A DNA stretch of 64,000 bases from Antitrichia curtipendula (GCA_951230915.1 OX579636.1:8819001-8883000), one strand, 5' to 3'; positions 20,212-30,810 are shown, counted from the stretch's first letter. Numbers and translations are program-made. The notes: a model not told the origin generated them from the sequence alone.

Positions 20212-22173
20212 TTGAGTGTGACTAGAAATGAAGTTATCAGTATTACAAGTATTCAAGACTTGGACCCTGTATATAAAAGATTTGTGAGAAAAATGGAGAA
20301 AAACCTAAAAAGAGTGAAGATTTTAGAAGAAGAAGAAAGCATTTCTGGTGTTTACGAAGAGAATGGTATGCCAGATGATATCTTGCAAACTTTGCAAGAT
20401 ATAAAGACAAATGAGGATGCAGAGAGGACTACTCATTGTCTAATCAATGTCCACACAGCTGCAATGCATCATGAGATTTCCATGGCAATGACAAAGCTGT
20501 GTTATTCCAATATTGATGAACATAGATCAGAAGCTGCAGTTCATACAAAGTACAAGACTGTGGCAAAAAAGGTGAAGCCGGTGGCTACTCAGCTACCATT
20601 TCACACTCAAGATCACATCAAACAAGCTGAGAAAGAGCCAAGTTTAAGAGAGTCAAGGAGGATTGGACACAAATTTACAAAAAAGACTCTAACTGATCTA
20701 AAGATTGGAGGAGATGATTTCTTGACTGAGCCAGAGAAGAAGAAGTTTCAAGACATGCTTTTGATGCATGGAAAAGCTTTTACTTCTTCACCGGATGAAA
20801 TTGGATGTGTCCATCCCAGTATAATAGCGCCAATGGTAATTTTCACGGTGCCACATGTACTGTGGGATTTGAAACCAATTCCGATACCACGAGCTCTACT
20901 TCCCAAACTGGTTGAATTGCTTAAAGAAAAGATGCACATGGGTATTCTTGAGCCTTCGATGGCTCCATATTCTAATCGATGGTTTACTGTATCAAAGAAG
21001 TCAGGAGCATTGAGGTTCATCCAAGACATGCAACCCGCAAATGGGGTAACAATTAGAAACAAAGGTTCAGGACCTATTGTTGATGAAGTGGCAGAAGCGT
21101 TTGCGGGGCACGCTATTTATTCCATTGGAGATTTATACTCTGGTTATGATCAATTTCAATTAGCTGCTGAGAGCAGAGATTTGACAACCATGAAAACTCC
21201 ACTTGGATTGGTTAGAATGTGCACATTGCCTCAAGGTGCCACAAACTCAGTGGCGTACATGCAAAATGCCATGAATCAAATCTTACGAGATTTTGTTCCT
21301 AAAAAGACAATACCTTTTGTGGATGATATTCCAATAAAAGGTTGCAAGGAGGTCATTAGAGACTTAACTCTTCAAGATAATGGATGTAGAGCATTTGTCA
21401 ATGATCATATCAATGATGTGGACAAAATCTTGATGAAACTTGAAGAGGTGGATTTGACTCTTTCTATTGAGAAATCAAAATTTGGAGTTGATGAGATTCT
21501 GGTGGTTGGACATCTATGTGGACGATATGGACGAAAATCCAACCCTGAGAAAGTGGATGCTATTGGAAGAATGAAACCATGTAGCAGTGTCACCGAAGTA
21601 AGGAGGTTTCTTGGGGCATGTGTCTTCTATCAGATTTGGATTTCCCACTTTGCTCACATATCGGAACCTCTTTACAAGTTATTGAGGAAAAGAAACAAAT
21701 TTGTGTGGCAATATGAGCAAGATTTGGTTATGAAAGAATTGAAGAAGACTTTGAAATCACCACCGGTTCTAAAACAAGTTGATTATGGAAGTGGTAGACC
21801 GGTGATTATAACCGTTGACACAAGTCCAATTGCCATTGGATGGGCAGTTGGGCAAGATGATGTAGAGGGGAGAAGATTTGCCATCCGATTTGGGGCAAGG
21901 ATCCTTACAGAACGACAGAGAGCATATCCTCAAGTGAAAAGAGAACTTTGGGGTGCGCTTACAGCGTTGAAAGCAGATAGAAATTATTTGATTGGAGCCA
22001 ACGTTGTATTGGAAACTGATTGCTTACCCCTACTTGGCATGATAGCTAATTGTTCTTCCCCGGATATTGCTATGCTTCGGTGGATAGCGTACATCAAATC
22101 TCTAAATCATGTTTTGATGCACATTTCTGGGAAACAAAACTCACTAGTAGACATGCTATCGAGAGCTAGATAA
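20212..22173 (+). CDS. pol: reverse transcriptase and RNase H
   Basis: A 653-codon frame. Reverse transcriptase blocks run from GILEPSMAPYSNRWF through FIQDM, YSIGDLYSGYDQF, LPQGATNS to the catalytic FVDD at 21316-21327 (Tyr of YxDD replaced by Phe). RNase H follows with VIITVDTSPIAIGWAVG, then RELWGALTALK and LETDCLPL, ending in SGKQNSLVDMLSRAR. It copies element RNA into DNA and removes the RNA strand. The frame ends in TAA at 22171-22173, and integrase continues in the same frame, so an ordinary fused pol would have been cut here. Confidence 0.85.
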   Translation: MSVTRNEVISITSIQDLDPVYKRFVRKMEKNLKRVKILEEEESISGVYEENGMPDDILQTLQDIKTNEDAERTTHCLINVHTAAMHHEISMAMTKLCYSNIDEHRSEAAVHTKYKTVAKKVKPVATQLPFHTQDHIKQAEKEPSLRESRRIGHKFTKKTLTDLKIGGDDFLTEPEKKKFQDMLLMHGKAFTSSPDEIGCVHPSIIAPMVIFTVPHVLWDLKPIPIPRALLPKLVELLKEKMHMGILEPSMAPYSNRWFTVSKKSGALRFIQDMQPANGVTIRNKGSGPIVDEVAEAFAGHAIYSIGDLYSGYDQFQLAAESRDLTTMKTPLGLVRMCTLPQGATNSVAYMQNAMNQILRDFVPKKTIPFVDDIPIKGCKEVIRDLTLQDNGCRAFVNDHINDVDKILMKLEEVDLTLSIEKSKFGVDEILVVGHLCGRYGRKSNPEKVDAIGRMKPCSSVTEVRRFLGACVFYQIWISHFAHISEPLYKLLRKRNKFVWQYEQDLVMKELKKTLKSPPVLKQVDYGSGRPVIITVDTSPIAIGWAVGQDDVEGRRFAIRFGARILTERQRAYPQVKRELWGALTALKADRNYLIGANVVLETDCLPLLGMIANCSSPDIAMLRWIAYIKSLNHVLMHISGKQNSLVDMLSRAR

Positions 22174-23454
22174 TTTAATGAAAAAGAAATGATGGCTCAT
22201 GAAGATTGTGAAGAATTCTCAGATGGTAGCTACGTCTTGGCTACAAATGGAGAAAGCTCTGCTAATGAAGTCTTACTATTCAAAGAAGAATTATATGAAG
22301 GAAGACTCAAAGAGATCGGGCTTTATTTGAGCACTTTGAGAAGGCAAGAAGGTTGGCTGGACAAGACATTCAAAGACATCAGACATCAATCTTACGGATA
22401 CCTTTTGAAAGATGGATTTTTATGGAAAAGGGCAAAAAGAAAAGATGAAATGCCATTGAGAGTAGTTGGTGATTCTGAGACCAAATCCAAAGTTCTTGAA
22501 GAATTTCATGATACACTTTGGGCTGGTCACAGAGGAGTTTGGGCCACATATACTAAGATCAAAGAATGTTATTGGTGGAAGGGGTTGTACAAAGACGTTG
22601 AAGAGTTTGTGGCTTCTTGTGTAGTGTGCCAACTACAATCTAAGGTGCGGCATAGAGACGAATTACATCCGATTTATCCTTTGGCAATCCATTTTCAATG
22701 GATGATTGATTTGGTTGCCATGCCAAATGCAATATGGGGAATGAAGTACCTTGTTTTGGCACGAGAAGAGCTCTCAAACTTTGTTGAGGGAAGAGCTTTA
22801 AGGACCAAGACAACAGAAAATATATGTCGGTTTATACTTGAAGACATCTTCAGTCGTTATGGCAGCATTGGCCGGATGAGGGCTGATAGAGGAGAGTTGA
22901 ATGCTATTGAAACCAAAGAGTTCTTCAAACGATATGGTGTACAGTTGAAATTAACAACCGCTTACAATCCTGAAGCAAACGGCAAGATTGAGAGGGGACA
23001 TCCTCCAATTATTCATGCTCTAGTCAAAGCCTGTAAAGGCAAGCCTAATATGTGGCCAAAACTGTTACCGTTTGCGCTATGGGCAGACAGAACCACACAC
23101 AGCACAGTTACTGGTTACATGCCTGTGGAACTTATGCATGGGCAAAAACCAATTATGCCGGCGGAGGAAGATATCCCAACATGGGTGTTTCTTTCATGGG
23201 AGGACGGTATAAGCAGAGAAAGGCTGTTGGAACTTCGCATTCAACAGCTTGAGAGATTGCCAGAGAACCTTGACATTGCACTGGAGAAAATGAAGGCAGC
23301 TAGACTCAACAACAAAGAGCGGTTTGACAAGACACACCGATTGAGGATGAAGAAGATTACAGAGGGTGATTGGGTCTTTGTGTTTGATAGCACTTTGAAG
23401 CATCAACACAGTACAGTGCGAAAATTTGCAAAAAGATGGTTGGGCCCTATGTAG
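22174..23454 (+). pseudogene. pol: integrase
   Basis: The frame is shared with the reverse transcriptase but separated by the TAA. The zinc-binding HHCC region includes WAGHRGVWATYTKIKECYWW and CVVCQ. The catalytic triad is visible: Asp in MIDLVAMP (22708), Asp in RADRGEL, Glu in PEANGKIERGH. The frame stops at TAG 23452-23454 after KRWLGPM. The expected C-terminal module (GPYVVIKVHTNGTYSLREL) is in the next frame, 23436-23690, so one base appears gained or lost in the GGGCCC run near 23445. I see no chromodomain. It inserts element DNA into the genome. Confidence 0.75.
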
Positions 23455-23690
23455 TGATTAAGGTGCACACCAATGGCACTTATTCACTTCGGGAATTGGA
23501 TGGGACTTCTCTACGCGTGCCTGTAGTTGGAAAGCGGATCAAAGCCTTTCGACGCAGTGGAAGATTTCATCATGAAGACTTTCAAGAGAATTTTGATCAA
23601 CAAGATATAGATGATGGTCAACAAGATGAAGAGGATGACGAAGACTTGGAGGATGCAGTTGACGAGACCCAAAATATTTTAGAAAACTAA
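23436..23690 (+). pseudogene. Integrase C-terminal module, shifted frame
   Basis: This 84-codon frame overlaps the end of the integrase frame by 19 bases and supplies the GPY/F-like module (VGPYVVIKVHTNGTYSLREL, then KRIKAFRR), followed by an acidic tail rich in Asp, Glu and Gln. It is the natural continuation of integrase after the frameshift near 23445. Confidence 0.65.
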
Positions 23691-23719
23691 ACTTGGCACA
23701 TACCGGAGGATGTGCAGGT

Positions 23720-23733
23720 TTAGAGAGGGTGAA
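23720..23733 (+). other. Probable polypurine tract
   Basis: TTAGAGAGGGTGAA lies immediately upstream of the 3' LTR. A purine-rich run at this place primes plus-strand DNA synthesis in LTR elements. Confidence 0.45.
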
Positions 23734-25878
23734 TGTCATGTTGTAAATTTGTTCATAGTATAAAAACATATTATAATATGTATTGTTGAGTAGCTTCATG
23801 GTGACGCTATTTTGTTGAATAACTTCAAGATGACGTTTCGTGAAGGTTCATGTTATCTATTTAAAAGGACGGCTTTGCTTTAGAGTTTCATTGAAGTCCA
23901 TTAGTGATATTAATTTTCCACTTTATAGTCAGAATGTCGAACTGGAGGGTTTTTTCAAAGTCCCAAGAGGAAGAAGTAGAATCGGAGCCTGGATTTGAAT
24001 TTTCATTGTCACAACTACCGGATCAACCTCTTCTGCCACTAAGTCTTGCGCCGCCGCATGAGCGTCTACAAGAAGAAGCTGGGCCTTCTCGTCCGCCAAA
24101 GCAACCTCGTGTGGAGCGGCGATGGCACGGGAATCTTCAACGTGACGCTCGGGCACTGGTGATTTTGTTGCAGGTTGGATGTGTTGAGCCTGGCAGTCGA
24201 GATGTGACATTTGAAGGATGTTTCGAAGGTCTCAACGTTGATCAATATTACTGTATGATGAAGCCTACTGAAGGAAGTCGTGGTCACCATCGTTGGTTAG
24301 AAGGGCCAATGAATCCTTTAACGAAGGCAGGTCGTGTTGATTACATCGCTGCGACTATCAAGCGCATTCTCAAGTTCTTGCAGATGGAGTAAAAAATAGT
24401 CTTGGAATTCTATTTTTTTACCTCTAATAGGCATTGGTTTAATGTTAGTACTTCAATCCATATTTGAAGTATTTTGTTGAAACTATTTTGTTTGGTTATA
24501 GTTGTAGAAGGAAAGAATGGAAATAGTTTGGACTTTGAAGTGATTTTCCTTCTAAGTTAAAGATAAAGATTTAGATGTGGGGCCAAATATGAAGGCCATT
24601 AGGTGTAAGTTGACTTTAGGAGGGAGTTAAGGGCTGATGTACACTTGTTTAGGTGGGGCAAAAGGTGTTGGAAAAGGGGAGGAAAAGATGGACACTATTC
24701 ATCTTCTCTCCCAATGTTGTTTTGGGGGAACCGAGTGTTTGGAAGCTCATTGTGTAATGGGTTTTTGGAATTTGGTAATGAAGATTGGAGGAGTTGTTTA
24801 TCATATTGTTAGCTTTTCAAATTGTTCTCTCTTGCTTTATTTGAAGTTGTGAGTTGAGATTTGTGCTTGTTTGAGTGGAGGGAGGTCTGCTGCCTCCTAT
24901 GAAGAGGGGCTGAGACTTCGACCGACCATAGAAAACAGACAGGTCTTTTGTTTAGAATGAAACTTTGATGGAGTGTAGTACATGTTGTTAGCTTTCTATA
25001 AAGCTATCATTCATTCAATTTGGAGCATTTATGAGTGAGTTGTGAGTGTGAGAAGGTGAGAGAGTCTCTTGTTTTTACCATATATGGACCGAAACTTTGA
25101 GAGGTCATAGAAGTTGGACAGAGTTTTGGAGTGACTTGAAAGTTGTAGGAGTGATAGGAAAATTTGTTAGCTCTTAGAAAAGCTATCAATCTTTTAATTT
25201 GAAGAAGAAATGCAAAAGTTATGAGTATGGAAGCATAGGAAGGTCTGCTGCCTTTTCTTTTTGAGTGGAGTTTAGGTAGTTTGAAGGTGAAGTTGGAGTT
25301 CTTTTAGAGTTTTGAAGATATTTTTGAAGATGTGAAGGCTTAAAGACTTGAAGATGAAGATTTGAAGAGCTTTGAAGGTCTCCAGTGTGTTGTGGCTTGT
25401 GGTTCGTTTTCATTTCTGTTATTCCTAGCCGGATTTGGAGGCTAGTTGCAATTCAATTTCTGCATTGTAAACTTGTTGCGAGCCGTGGTTATCCAGTAAG
25501 CGCTCCTTTTTGTGTTTGTGGCGACGAAGTGGGGTTAATGGCCCACATGGTCGATCTTATTTGTTGTTCCCACCGGTGAAAGGCGCTTCCTGGTCACCGT
25601 GGGTTTGATTTTAGGAGCCAATCTTTCGGACGGCCAACTCGTGGTTTGGTTGTCCCGTTTTACCCGTCCGAGGCCTTGTTTCTTATAACACACCTTTACC
25701 TTTGGCCCTATAGAACCACCACAGGATAGGTCAACAGAAGATTGAAGTGAAGATCAAGCGAAGATTGAAGAAAAGATTAAGTGAAGATTCAAGTTTTGTT
25801 ACTTAACTTTCATCTACACTCACAACCTGCAGCCAGACACCTCGTGTGTTCCCTAAGCGCGCTCCTCTCTACACGACA
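23734..25878 (+). repeat. 3' LTR
   Basis: Begins TGTCATGTTGTAAATTTG and ends CTACACGACA. It is three bases longer than the 5' LTR near its start. Noticed substitutions against the 5' LTR are in ACCGGATCAACC (5' copy ACCAGATCAACC) and GAGCGTCTAC (5' copy GAGCATCTAC). Flanked on the right by CCGG. Confidence 0.93.
23934..24392 (+). CDS. ORF inside the 3' LTR, 152 aa, unknown function
   Basis: The duplicate of the 5' LTR ORF, intact and identical except for Arg instead of His in the PPHxR segment (one substitution is silent). The copy keeps the TATA-like box at 23858-23865 about 70 bases upstream. Because LTR copies are made together at insertion, intactness here is not independent evidence of selection. 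Confidence 0.4.
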   Translation: MSNWRVFSKSQEEEVESEPGFEFSLSQLPDQPLLPLSLAPPHERLQEEAGPSRPPKQPRVERRWHGNLQRDARALVILLQVGCVEPGSRDVTFEGCFEGLNVDQYYCMMKPTEGSRGHHRWLEGPMNPLTKAGRVDYIAATIKRILKFLQME

Positions 25879-26485
25879 CCGGTGTTTCGATTGGTTGATC
25901 TTCTTGTGTCGAAGCCAGAGGGGACTCATTCTACAATGTAAATTATGAAATTGAAATTATTCTCAAAATTCAATTAATACAAACTTATTAATACAAACCT
26001 TGGTTTGTAGACCCTTATCTTTATCCATATATTATTATTCTAGATTAAATTCATTAGCATTTACATGTTTTAGATTAAATATATTTTGCCTTGAAACTCA
26101 GAAATGACTGGTATGTTGTTCTTCTAGAGGAAATCTACATCAAAAATATTTTGTTCCAATGAGTAAAAGAAAAATTTCAAAATGTAAATGTGATTCTAGA
26201 TCAATTTTCTAATTTTCTAAATATGATAGATTTATTAAAAATACTCCAACGCCAGTCAAATACATATGGTATTTATGAATTTCGAGAATCTATCAAATGG
26301 TATAGTATGAACAGAATTTAGATAAATAAATCTTACAACCAACATATTCATAACAAGCCTATCTCAATCATTAAATTGAAAATATAATAAATGAAGATTC
26401 CATTCTACTCCAAGCCCATGGAGGAAGTGAAACAAACAAATGTCCAAAAAAACAAAAATCAATTTAAATCATCTATGAATTCATG

Positions 26486-26600
26486 TTCTTTGACCGAAAA
26501 CCTTGGTAGAGGGAGCTACCCCCATGAACCCCGTCGGGTCCGACAGGGGTCATGGGGATAGCTCGTGCTACCAAGGTTTTTGGTCAAAGAACTGGAAATG
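26486..26600. repeat. Hairpin repeat, copy 3
   Basis: Arms of about 44 bases (CTTTGACCGAAAACCTTGG ... CCAAGGTTTTTGGTCAAAG) around a centre CGTCGGGTCCGACAGGGG, roughly 89 percent complementary by eye. In intron 1 of the ParB-methyltransferase gene. Confidence 0.75.
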
Positions 26601-27079
26601 TCCCAAAGTGGTGGGTTGCCAACCTTACCTCATTCCTTTTTTTAAATTCTTGGCACAAATAAATATGCATAGTTGTCATTTTCTTTAGATATTTAGGGCT
26701 CTTTATGAATTTGGTTCATCTATGTGAAAATCACTTGTACTCATGCAGCTAAAAGACCTAAATTAGCCGAGATTCTGCTTAATAGAATCTAGCTACCTAA
26801 TATTCTCCCTTTTGGTTCATCATGACAGCCAAATCTGAGTTCCCGGTAGTATTTACGATTCAAAGAACACTAGCAAATACGGCAACATTTCGATAGTGCA
26901 GAAACAAAATCATAGGCATTGCAACAGCACAAAACTGGAAGAAAAAGCAATTTAGTAGTAACCACAGCGGATGCGATTACAAACTAAGAGCTTGCCAGCT
27001 AAATTAAAAACCATGATTCCCTGAGCTTGACCAAATTGTAGATGGCATTCATGCTCTTCACAAAGATCAAAATGATAGC

Positions 27080-27185
27080 TTTTACTGAAAATTGGGGTAA
27101 CGGCAACTACCCCCATGACCACCATCGGATCCGACAGGGGCTGTGGGGGTGGTTGCCGCTACCCCTAATTCCGATCACGGAAGTC
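27080..27185. repeat. Hairpin repeat, copy 4
   Basis: AATTGGGGTAACGGCAACTA ... GGTTGCCGCTACCCCTAATT around ATCGGATCCGACAGGGG. Within tandem unit 1. Confidence 0.7.
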
Positions 27186-27383
27186 GAACAGCTAATGATC
27201 AAGGAAATATTTGGCATTGCAGCCGCGCAAAACTAAAAGAGAAAGCAATTCAGAAGTAACCAAAGCGGATGCGATTTCAGACTAAGAGCTTGCCAACTTA
27301 ATTAAAAACCATGATTCCCTGGGCTTGACTGAATTGCAAATGGCATTGATGCTCATCACGAAGATAAAAATGAAAGCTATGAC

Positions 27384-27482
27384 TGACACCGGGGGTAGCG
27401 GCAACAACCCCCATAACCACTGTCGGATCCGACAGGGGCAGTGGAGGTGATTGCCACTACCCCCAATTCCGATCATGGAAGC
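27384..27482. repeat. Hairpin repeat, copy 5
   Basis: GGGGGTAGCGGCAACAACCC ... GTGATTGCCACTACCCCC around TGTCGGATCCGACAGGGG. Within tandem unit 2. Confidence 0.7.
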
Positions 27483-27683
27483 CGAACAACTAATGATCAA
27501 GGAAATAATTGGCATTGCAACCGCGCAAAACTAAAAGAGAAAGCAATTCAGAAGTAACCAAAGCGGATGCAATTACAGACTAAGAGCTTTCCAGCTAAAT
27601 TAAAAACCATGATTTCCTGGGCTTGACTGAATTGCAGATGGCATTGATGCTCATCACGAAGATAAAAATGAAAGCTATGACTA

Positions 27684-27780
27684 ACACTAAGGGTAGCGGC
27701 AACTACCCCCACGACCATCGTCGGATCTGACAGGGGTCATGAAGGTGGTTGCCGCTACCTCCAGTGTCAATCACGGAAGT
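27684..27780. repeat. Hairpin repeat, copy 6
   Basis: GGGTAGCGGCAACTACCCCC ... GGTGGTTGCCGCTACCTCC around CGTCGGATCTGACAGGGG. Within tandem unit 3; the core has one base changed. Confidence 0.7.
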
Positions 27781-28445
27781 CGAACAGCTACATCCGGCGA
27801 TATTTTTAACTCAAATTTCAAACTCCCGCAAGTGCGTTGGCTGATCCTTGACTTCGTCGACTGGGGTTGCCTCTATCAAAATTTCGGCAGATCAGTGCCT
27901 TGGGCTGGCCAGGAGACAAGATTCTATGATCATACGAGGAAGCAAATCGATTCAACTGATGTCTAACGACCACTAATACTATACAGTCGAATCTGCAAAT
28001 GAACTTGATGCATCGTGCATCTGACGACAACAAGGTTCAGGAAGCCAGTCATTTGCCTGACGGTGCACTTCTCTAAACGGTGCGAAGTTTGATTTGGACA
28101 AAACTTGACTGCAGGTGGGTGATCGAGCTTGAACTTCAATCGGTAACGTAGACCTCAAGAAATTTTGTGTAAATCTGGACTTCCTTAATGAAAAAAATGC
28201 TTCCCATTACGCAAGTCTTACTATGATGTCTGTACATCTGAGAGGATCGGCAGCACTAATTTTAGTCTCTGGTCGCTCATGTGCTTGCTCGTACAACAGC
28301 AGTTGAGAGAAAATAAAGACCGCACCAGAAATTTGACCAAGAAGCTTACCTCGGGGACATCTGTGGAAGGCGGTGGCGTCGCCGCTTCCTCCTCCGAAGT
28401 TGAATCCTCTTGCTCCTTGGCCTGGCTCCGTGTTCTTCTCGTCAT

Positions 28446-29617
28446 AGCTGCAGTGTCTCTCTACACGACCAAGCATGTATATAAACTGAATTCAGTCAAG
28501 GCAAAGTCACGAGAACTCAATGGCGCTGCAAGTGCAATTCAAAGAAATCTAATTGTGAATTTCGAACTCAGTAGGGAGACGAGTTCATTCGGCGGAGAAG
28601 AAGCTCGGCGGTCTGTCGTGATCTTCGGGTGGTGGCAAAGAATTAGCTCAGCAGTCTGTCTTGATGGACAAGTGATGGCGGAGAAGTAGCTCGTCACTTA
28701 GCAGGGTAGGTAACCAATGAAAGCTGCCTCGATTTAAATGCGCTAGTGGAGTTCGGTGAGCATGATTCATAATTTTTGCTCAGAAATCCTTAGGAAAGCG
28801 CACTCACTAAGCTTGCAAAATCCAAAATTAGATGTGTCATTGGATGGTCCAATGTGCACCAACAAAATCTATATTATCGTCCAGGAACTAGAAGTTGTCC
28901 ATAATGCGGATCAGCCTCGTTAGAGTGCCACTATTAATTCGTTAGGCAATTGTAATCACGATCTCATTCTATTGTCAGAAGAGAAGCTAATTTTAATACC
29001 AAACTCTGCTTAAAGGACTAACTTCTGATTTTACAGTTCAGCAGTGGGACCTCTAAAGCAAGTTTGATGATTTCATGGTCTAAAACTTGAAGCAAATTAT
29101 ACACTGGAATAGTAGTTAAATATTTACAGGAATAGTAGCAACTGATACTTGAGAAAAATATCATTTTAATAAAATATCTTTGGATTTTGAACATGAATTG
29201 ATACCCTACTAAACATGTGAAATCCTAAACCCTAAACCTTAGTCATGATGTCCTTAGACTACAGAACAACAAATATTGTTAATGACCTCTTTTTCTGTAT
29301 ATCTAGAAGAATTATAAAGAAATTTTTTTAGTAATAGAACATAATCACTTTTGGCTAAAAGATGTGGGATTTTAATGTTTTAACCATCATCAATTACCTT
29401 TTGTCCCTCACTATAAACTACCTCCTGTATAATACTTCTTTAAATATGAAATTTTTATTAATTTAGATTTTTCTTGGACTACAATGAACATAGCCCAAAT
29501 GTACACTATTGCTTTATATAAGTTTTTTTCTCAACACTTACAGGCTCTAGATAACATGTGAATTAAATTTCAACTAAAGATCTATAGGAACAACCAGGAG
29601 TTTCCAATTCATTTATA
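28446..29617. other. 5' flank of the ParB-methyltransferase gene, no gene seen
   Basis: The first few hundred bases upstream of the ATG at 28445 (minus strand) should hold its promoter and leader. No clear TATA box was picked out. The rest is AT-rich without coding sense. Confidence 0.35.
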
Positions 29618-29756
29618 GTACACTAGAAGAAAAATGGGTCCTATGCAACTAGCCGTTGCAACTAAAAATTGTCCATCCAAACCCATTTTGAGCTGCAGTG
29701 GACACTTTTTTGTTGCAATGGCTAGTTGCATAGGATCCATTTTTGTTCTAGTGGTA
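29618..29756. mobile_element. CACTA-type MITE with 3-bp target duplication
   Basis: A 133-base element (29621-29753) starts CACTAGAAGAAAAATGG and ends CCATTTTTGTTCTAGTG. The inverted repeats extend about 40 bases each side (including ATGCAACTAGCCGTTGCAAC and GTTGCAATGGCTAGTTGCAT). It is bounded by GTA on both sides (29618-29620, 29754-29756). CACTA termini with a 3-base duplication are diagnostic of the CACTA superfamily. It has no coding capacity, so it needs a transposase in trans. Confidence 0.85.
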
Positions 29757-30121
29757 GCAAGTAGTTCCCGGTTGTACTTGTAGATGTTAAGCCATTCTCC
29801 ATGAATTCTCTTATAACTGTTTAGGTTAGAAGAACCAAACATTATGTTATAACATAACTGGTAGCATAGTGAAAGCTTGTAATTATATTTCTTTATGCGT
29901 TCACTGAAATATAAGGGTATTCCACCTGAAGCATTCTCACAAATATGTTCCAAAAATATATTCTGAACAAGTTTATGCATTCAATGCGTATTGTTTGGAT
30001 ATTATTAGCATGCCACAGCCTAAGCTTCTTATAAAGTTATTACAAGTTCGAGCTCGAAATGCCGCTCAGGAGACTACAGGAAGAATGCACATCTAATACC
30101 ACTTTAAAGAAAAACAGATTC

Positions 30122-30810
30122 TCACATTGGTACATGCTTCAACAAGAAAACAACAGAATCAACACAATAAAAATGTATCAAAACAAGGAAATGGTATAGA
30201 ATAATACTTACTTGAACAACTTGTACGGTACTTGTATCTTCACTCATTTCATCGATTGAGTCCATGTTCTGCGGCATACCTTCCTCTGCTACACCACTTC
30301 CCTCTCCTTGAAAGCAAAGAGCTTTTTTTAAGTTCCTAGATAATGACTGACTTGTCTTCGACACAACTTTTTTTCTTTGAGTCATTCTTGATCTTCTAAG
30401 TGCCTTCCTAGATGAGAAGTATAGAGGGATACGCTTCCTACGTTGATTGGACTGCTTTGGAACAACAGTTGGAGAGCTATAATCTTCTATATGCATGAAG
30501 CGGCAGCAAACAAATGCTAACTACAACAGAATGGAGCAAGTGGCTCTGAACTATCTGATCTTCCAAGAGCAGAAGTAAAGAGAAATACGCTTTATACAAA
30601 GAACAGATTGCCTTGGAACAACAGATGTAGAGCGACAACCCTCTACAAGTAAAGTGCAAGCCAAGACAACGATAAGAAAAAGAAGCGAGATAGAAATGGC
30701 TCTCAAGTATCAGATCATCTTAGAGGAGATGTAAAGAGACCTACGCTTCCTACAATGATTGGACAGCTTCGGAAAAATAGATGGAGAGCTGTAATAAACC
30801 CTAAAGCATC
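30122..30810 (-). repeat. Three diverged tandem units, one with an open exon-like frame
   Basis: On the minus strand, sequences of the form GCTCTCCAACTGTTGTTCC ... GGAAGCGTATCCCTCTATAC recur about three times (near 30790-30720, 30640-30580 and 30480-30400) with heavy divergence. The last unit lies in a 124-codon frame (30496-30122) that is basic (QRRKRIPLYFSSRKALRRSR) and then acidic, with a plausible donor GTAAGTATT near 30212. I do not recognise the product. It may be an exon of a decayed gene or a repeat only. Confidence 0.35.

Larger units (their letters stand above)
15409..25878 (+). mobile_element. Full-length Ty3/gypsy LTR retrotransposon
   Basis: Two LTRs of 2142 and 2145 bases (15409-17550, 23734-25878) bound gag and a pol with order protease, reverse transcriptase, RNase H, integrase, which defines Ty3/gypsy. 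LTRs begin TGTCATG and end CGACA. The insertion is flanked by CCGG on both sides (15405-15408 and 25879-25882), a short target duplication. LTRs differ by a 3-base indel near position 7 and by two substitutions I noticed, so the insertion is recent. Internal coding is interrupted by stops and frameshifts. It splits exon 2 of the minus-strand ParB-methyltransferase gene, lying antisense to it. Confidence 0.92.
26910..27790. repeat. Tandem array, three units of about 298 bases, each with a hairpin
   Basis: The marker AGCGGATGC recurs at 26966, 27264 and 27562, a constant spacing of 298 bases. Each unit contains TTAAAAACCATGATT-CCTG, GATGGCATT-ATGCTC and one palindromic hairpin centred on GGATCCGACAGGGG or a one-base variant. 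The third unit ends near 27790 after GTCGAACAGCTA. It sits in intron 1 of the ParB-methyltransferase gene. Confidence 0.8.
25879..28445 (-). pseudogene. ParB-like/DNA-methyltransferase gene, 5' part (exon 1 and start of exon 2)
   Basis: Exon 1 is 28445-28350 (ATG to donor GTAAGC), coding 32 residues beginning MTRRTRSQAKEQED, acidic and Ser/Pro-rich. Intron 1 (28349-25931) ends in TAG. Exon 2 starts at 25930 and runs into the 3' end of the retrotransposon at 25878. Removing the insert and one CCGG duplicate joins this piece, in frame, to 15408 (...QPIET then PGTNET...). Intron 1 holds a three-unit tandem array and four hairpin repeats. The short acidic N-terminus resembles no domain. The reading is supported by splice consensus and frame continuity on both sides of the insertion. 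Confidence 0.65.

Noticed and set aside
26486..27780. Regularly spaced palindromes resembling a CRISPR-like array
   Set aside because: Only three units are evenly spaced, the spacers are also repeated, the palindromes are ~100 bases, and this is a plant nuclear locus.
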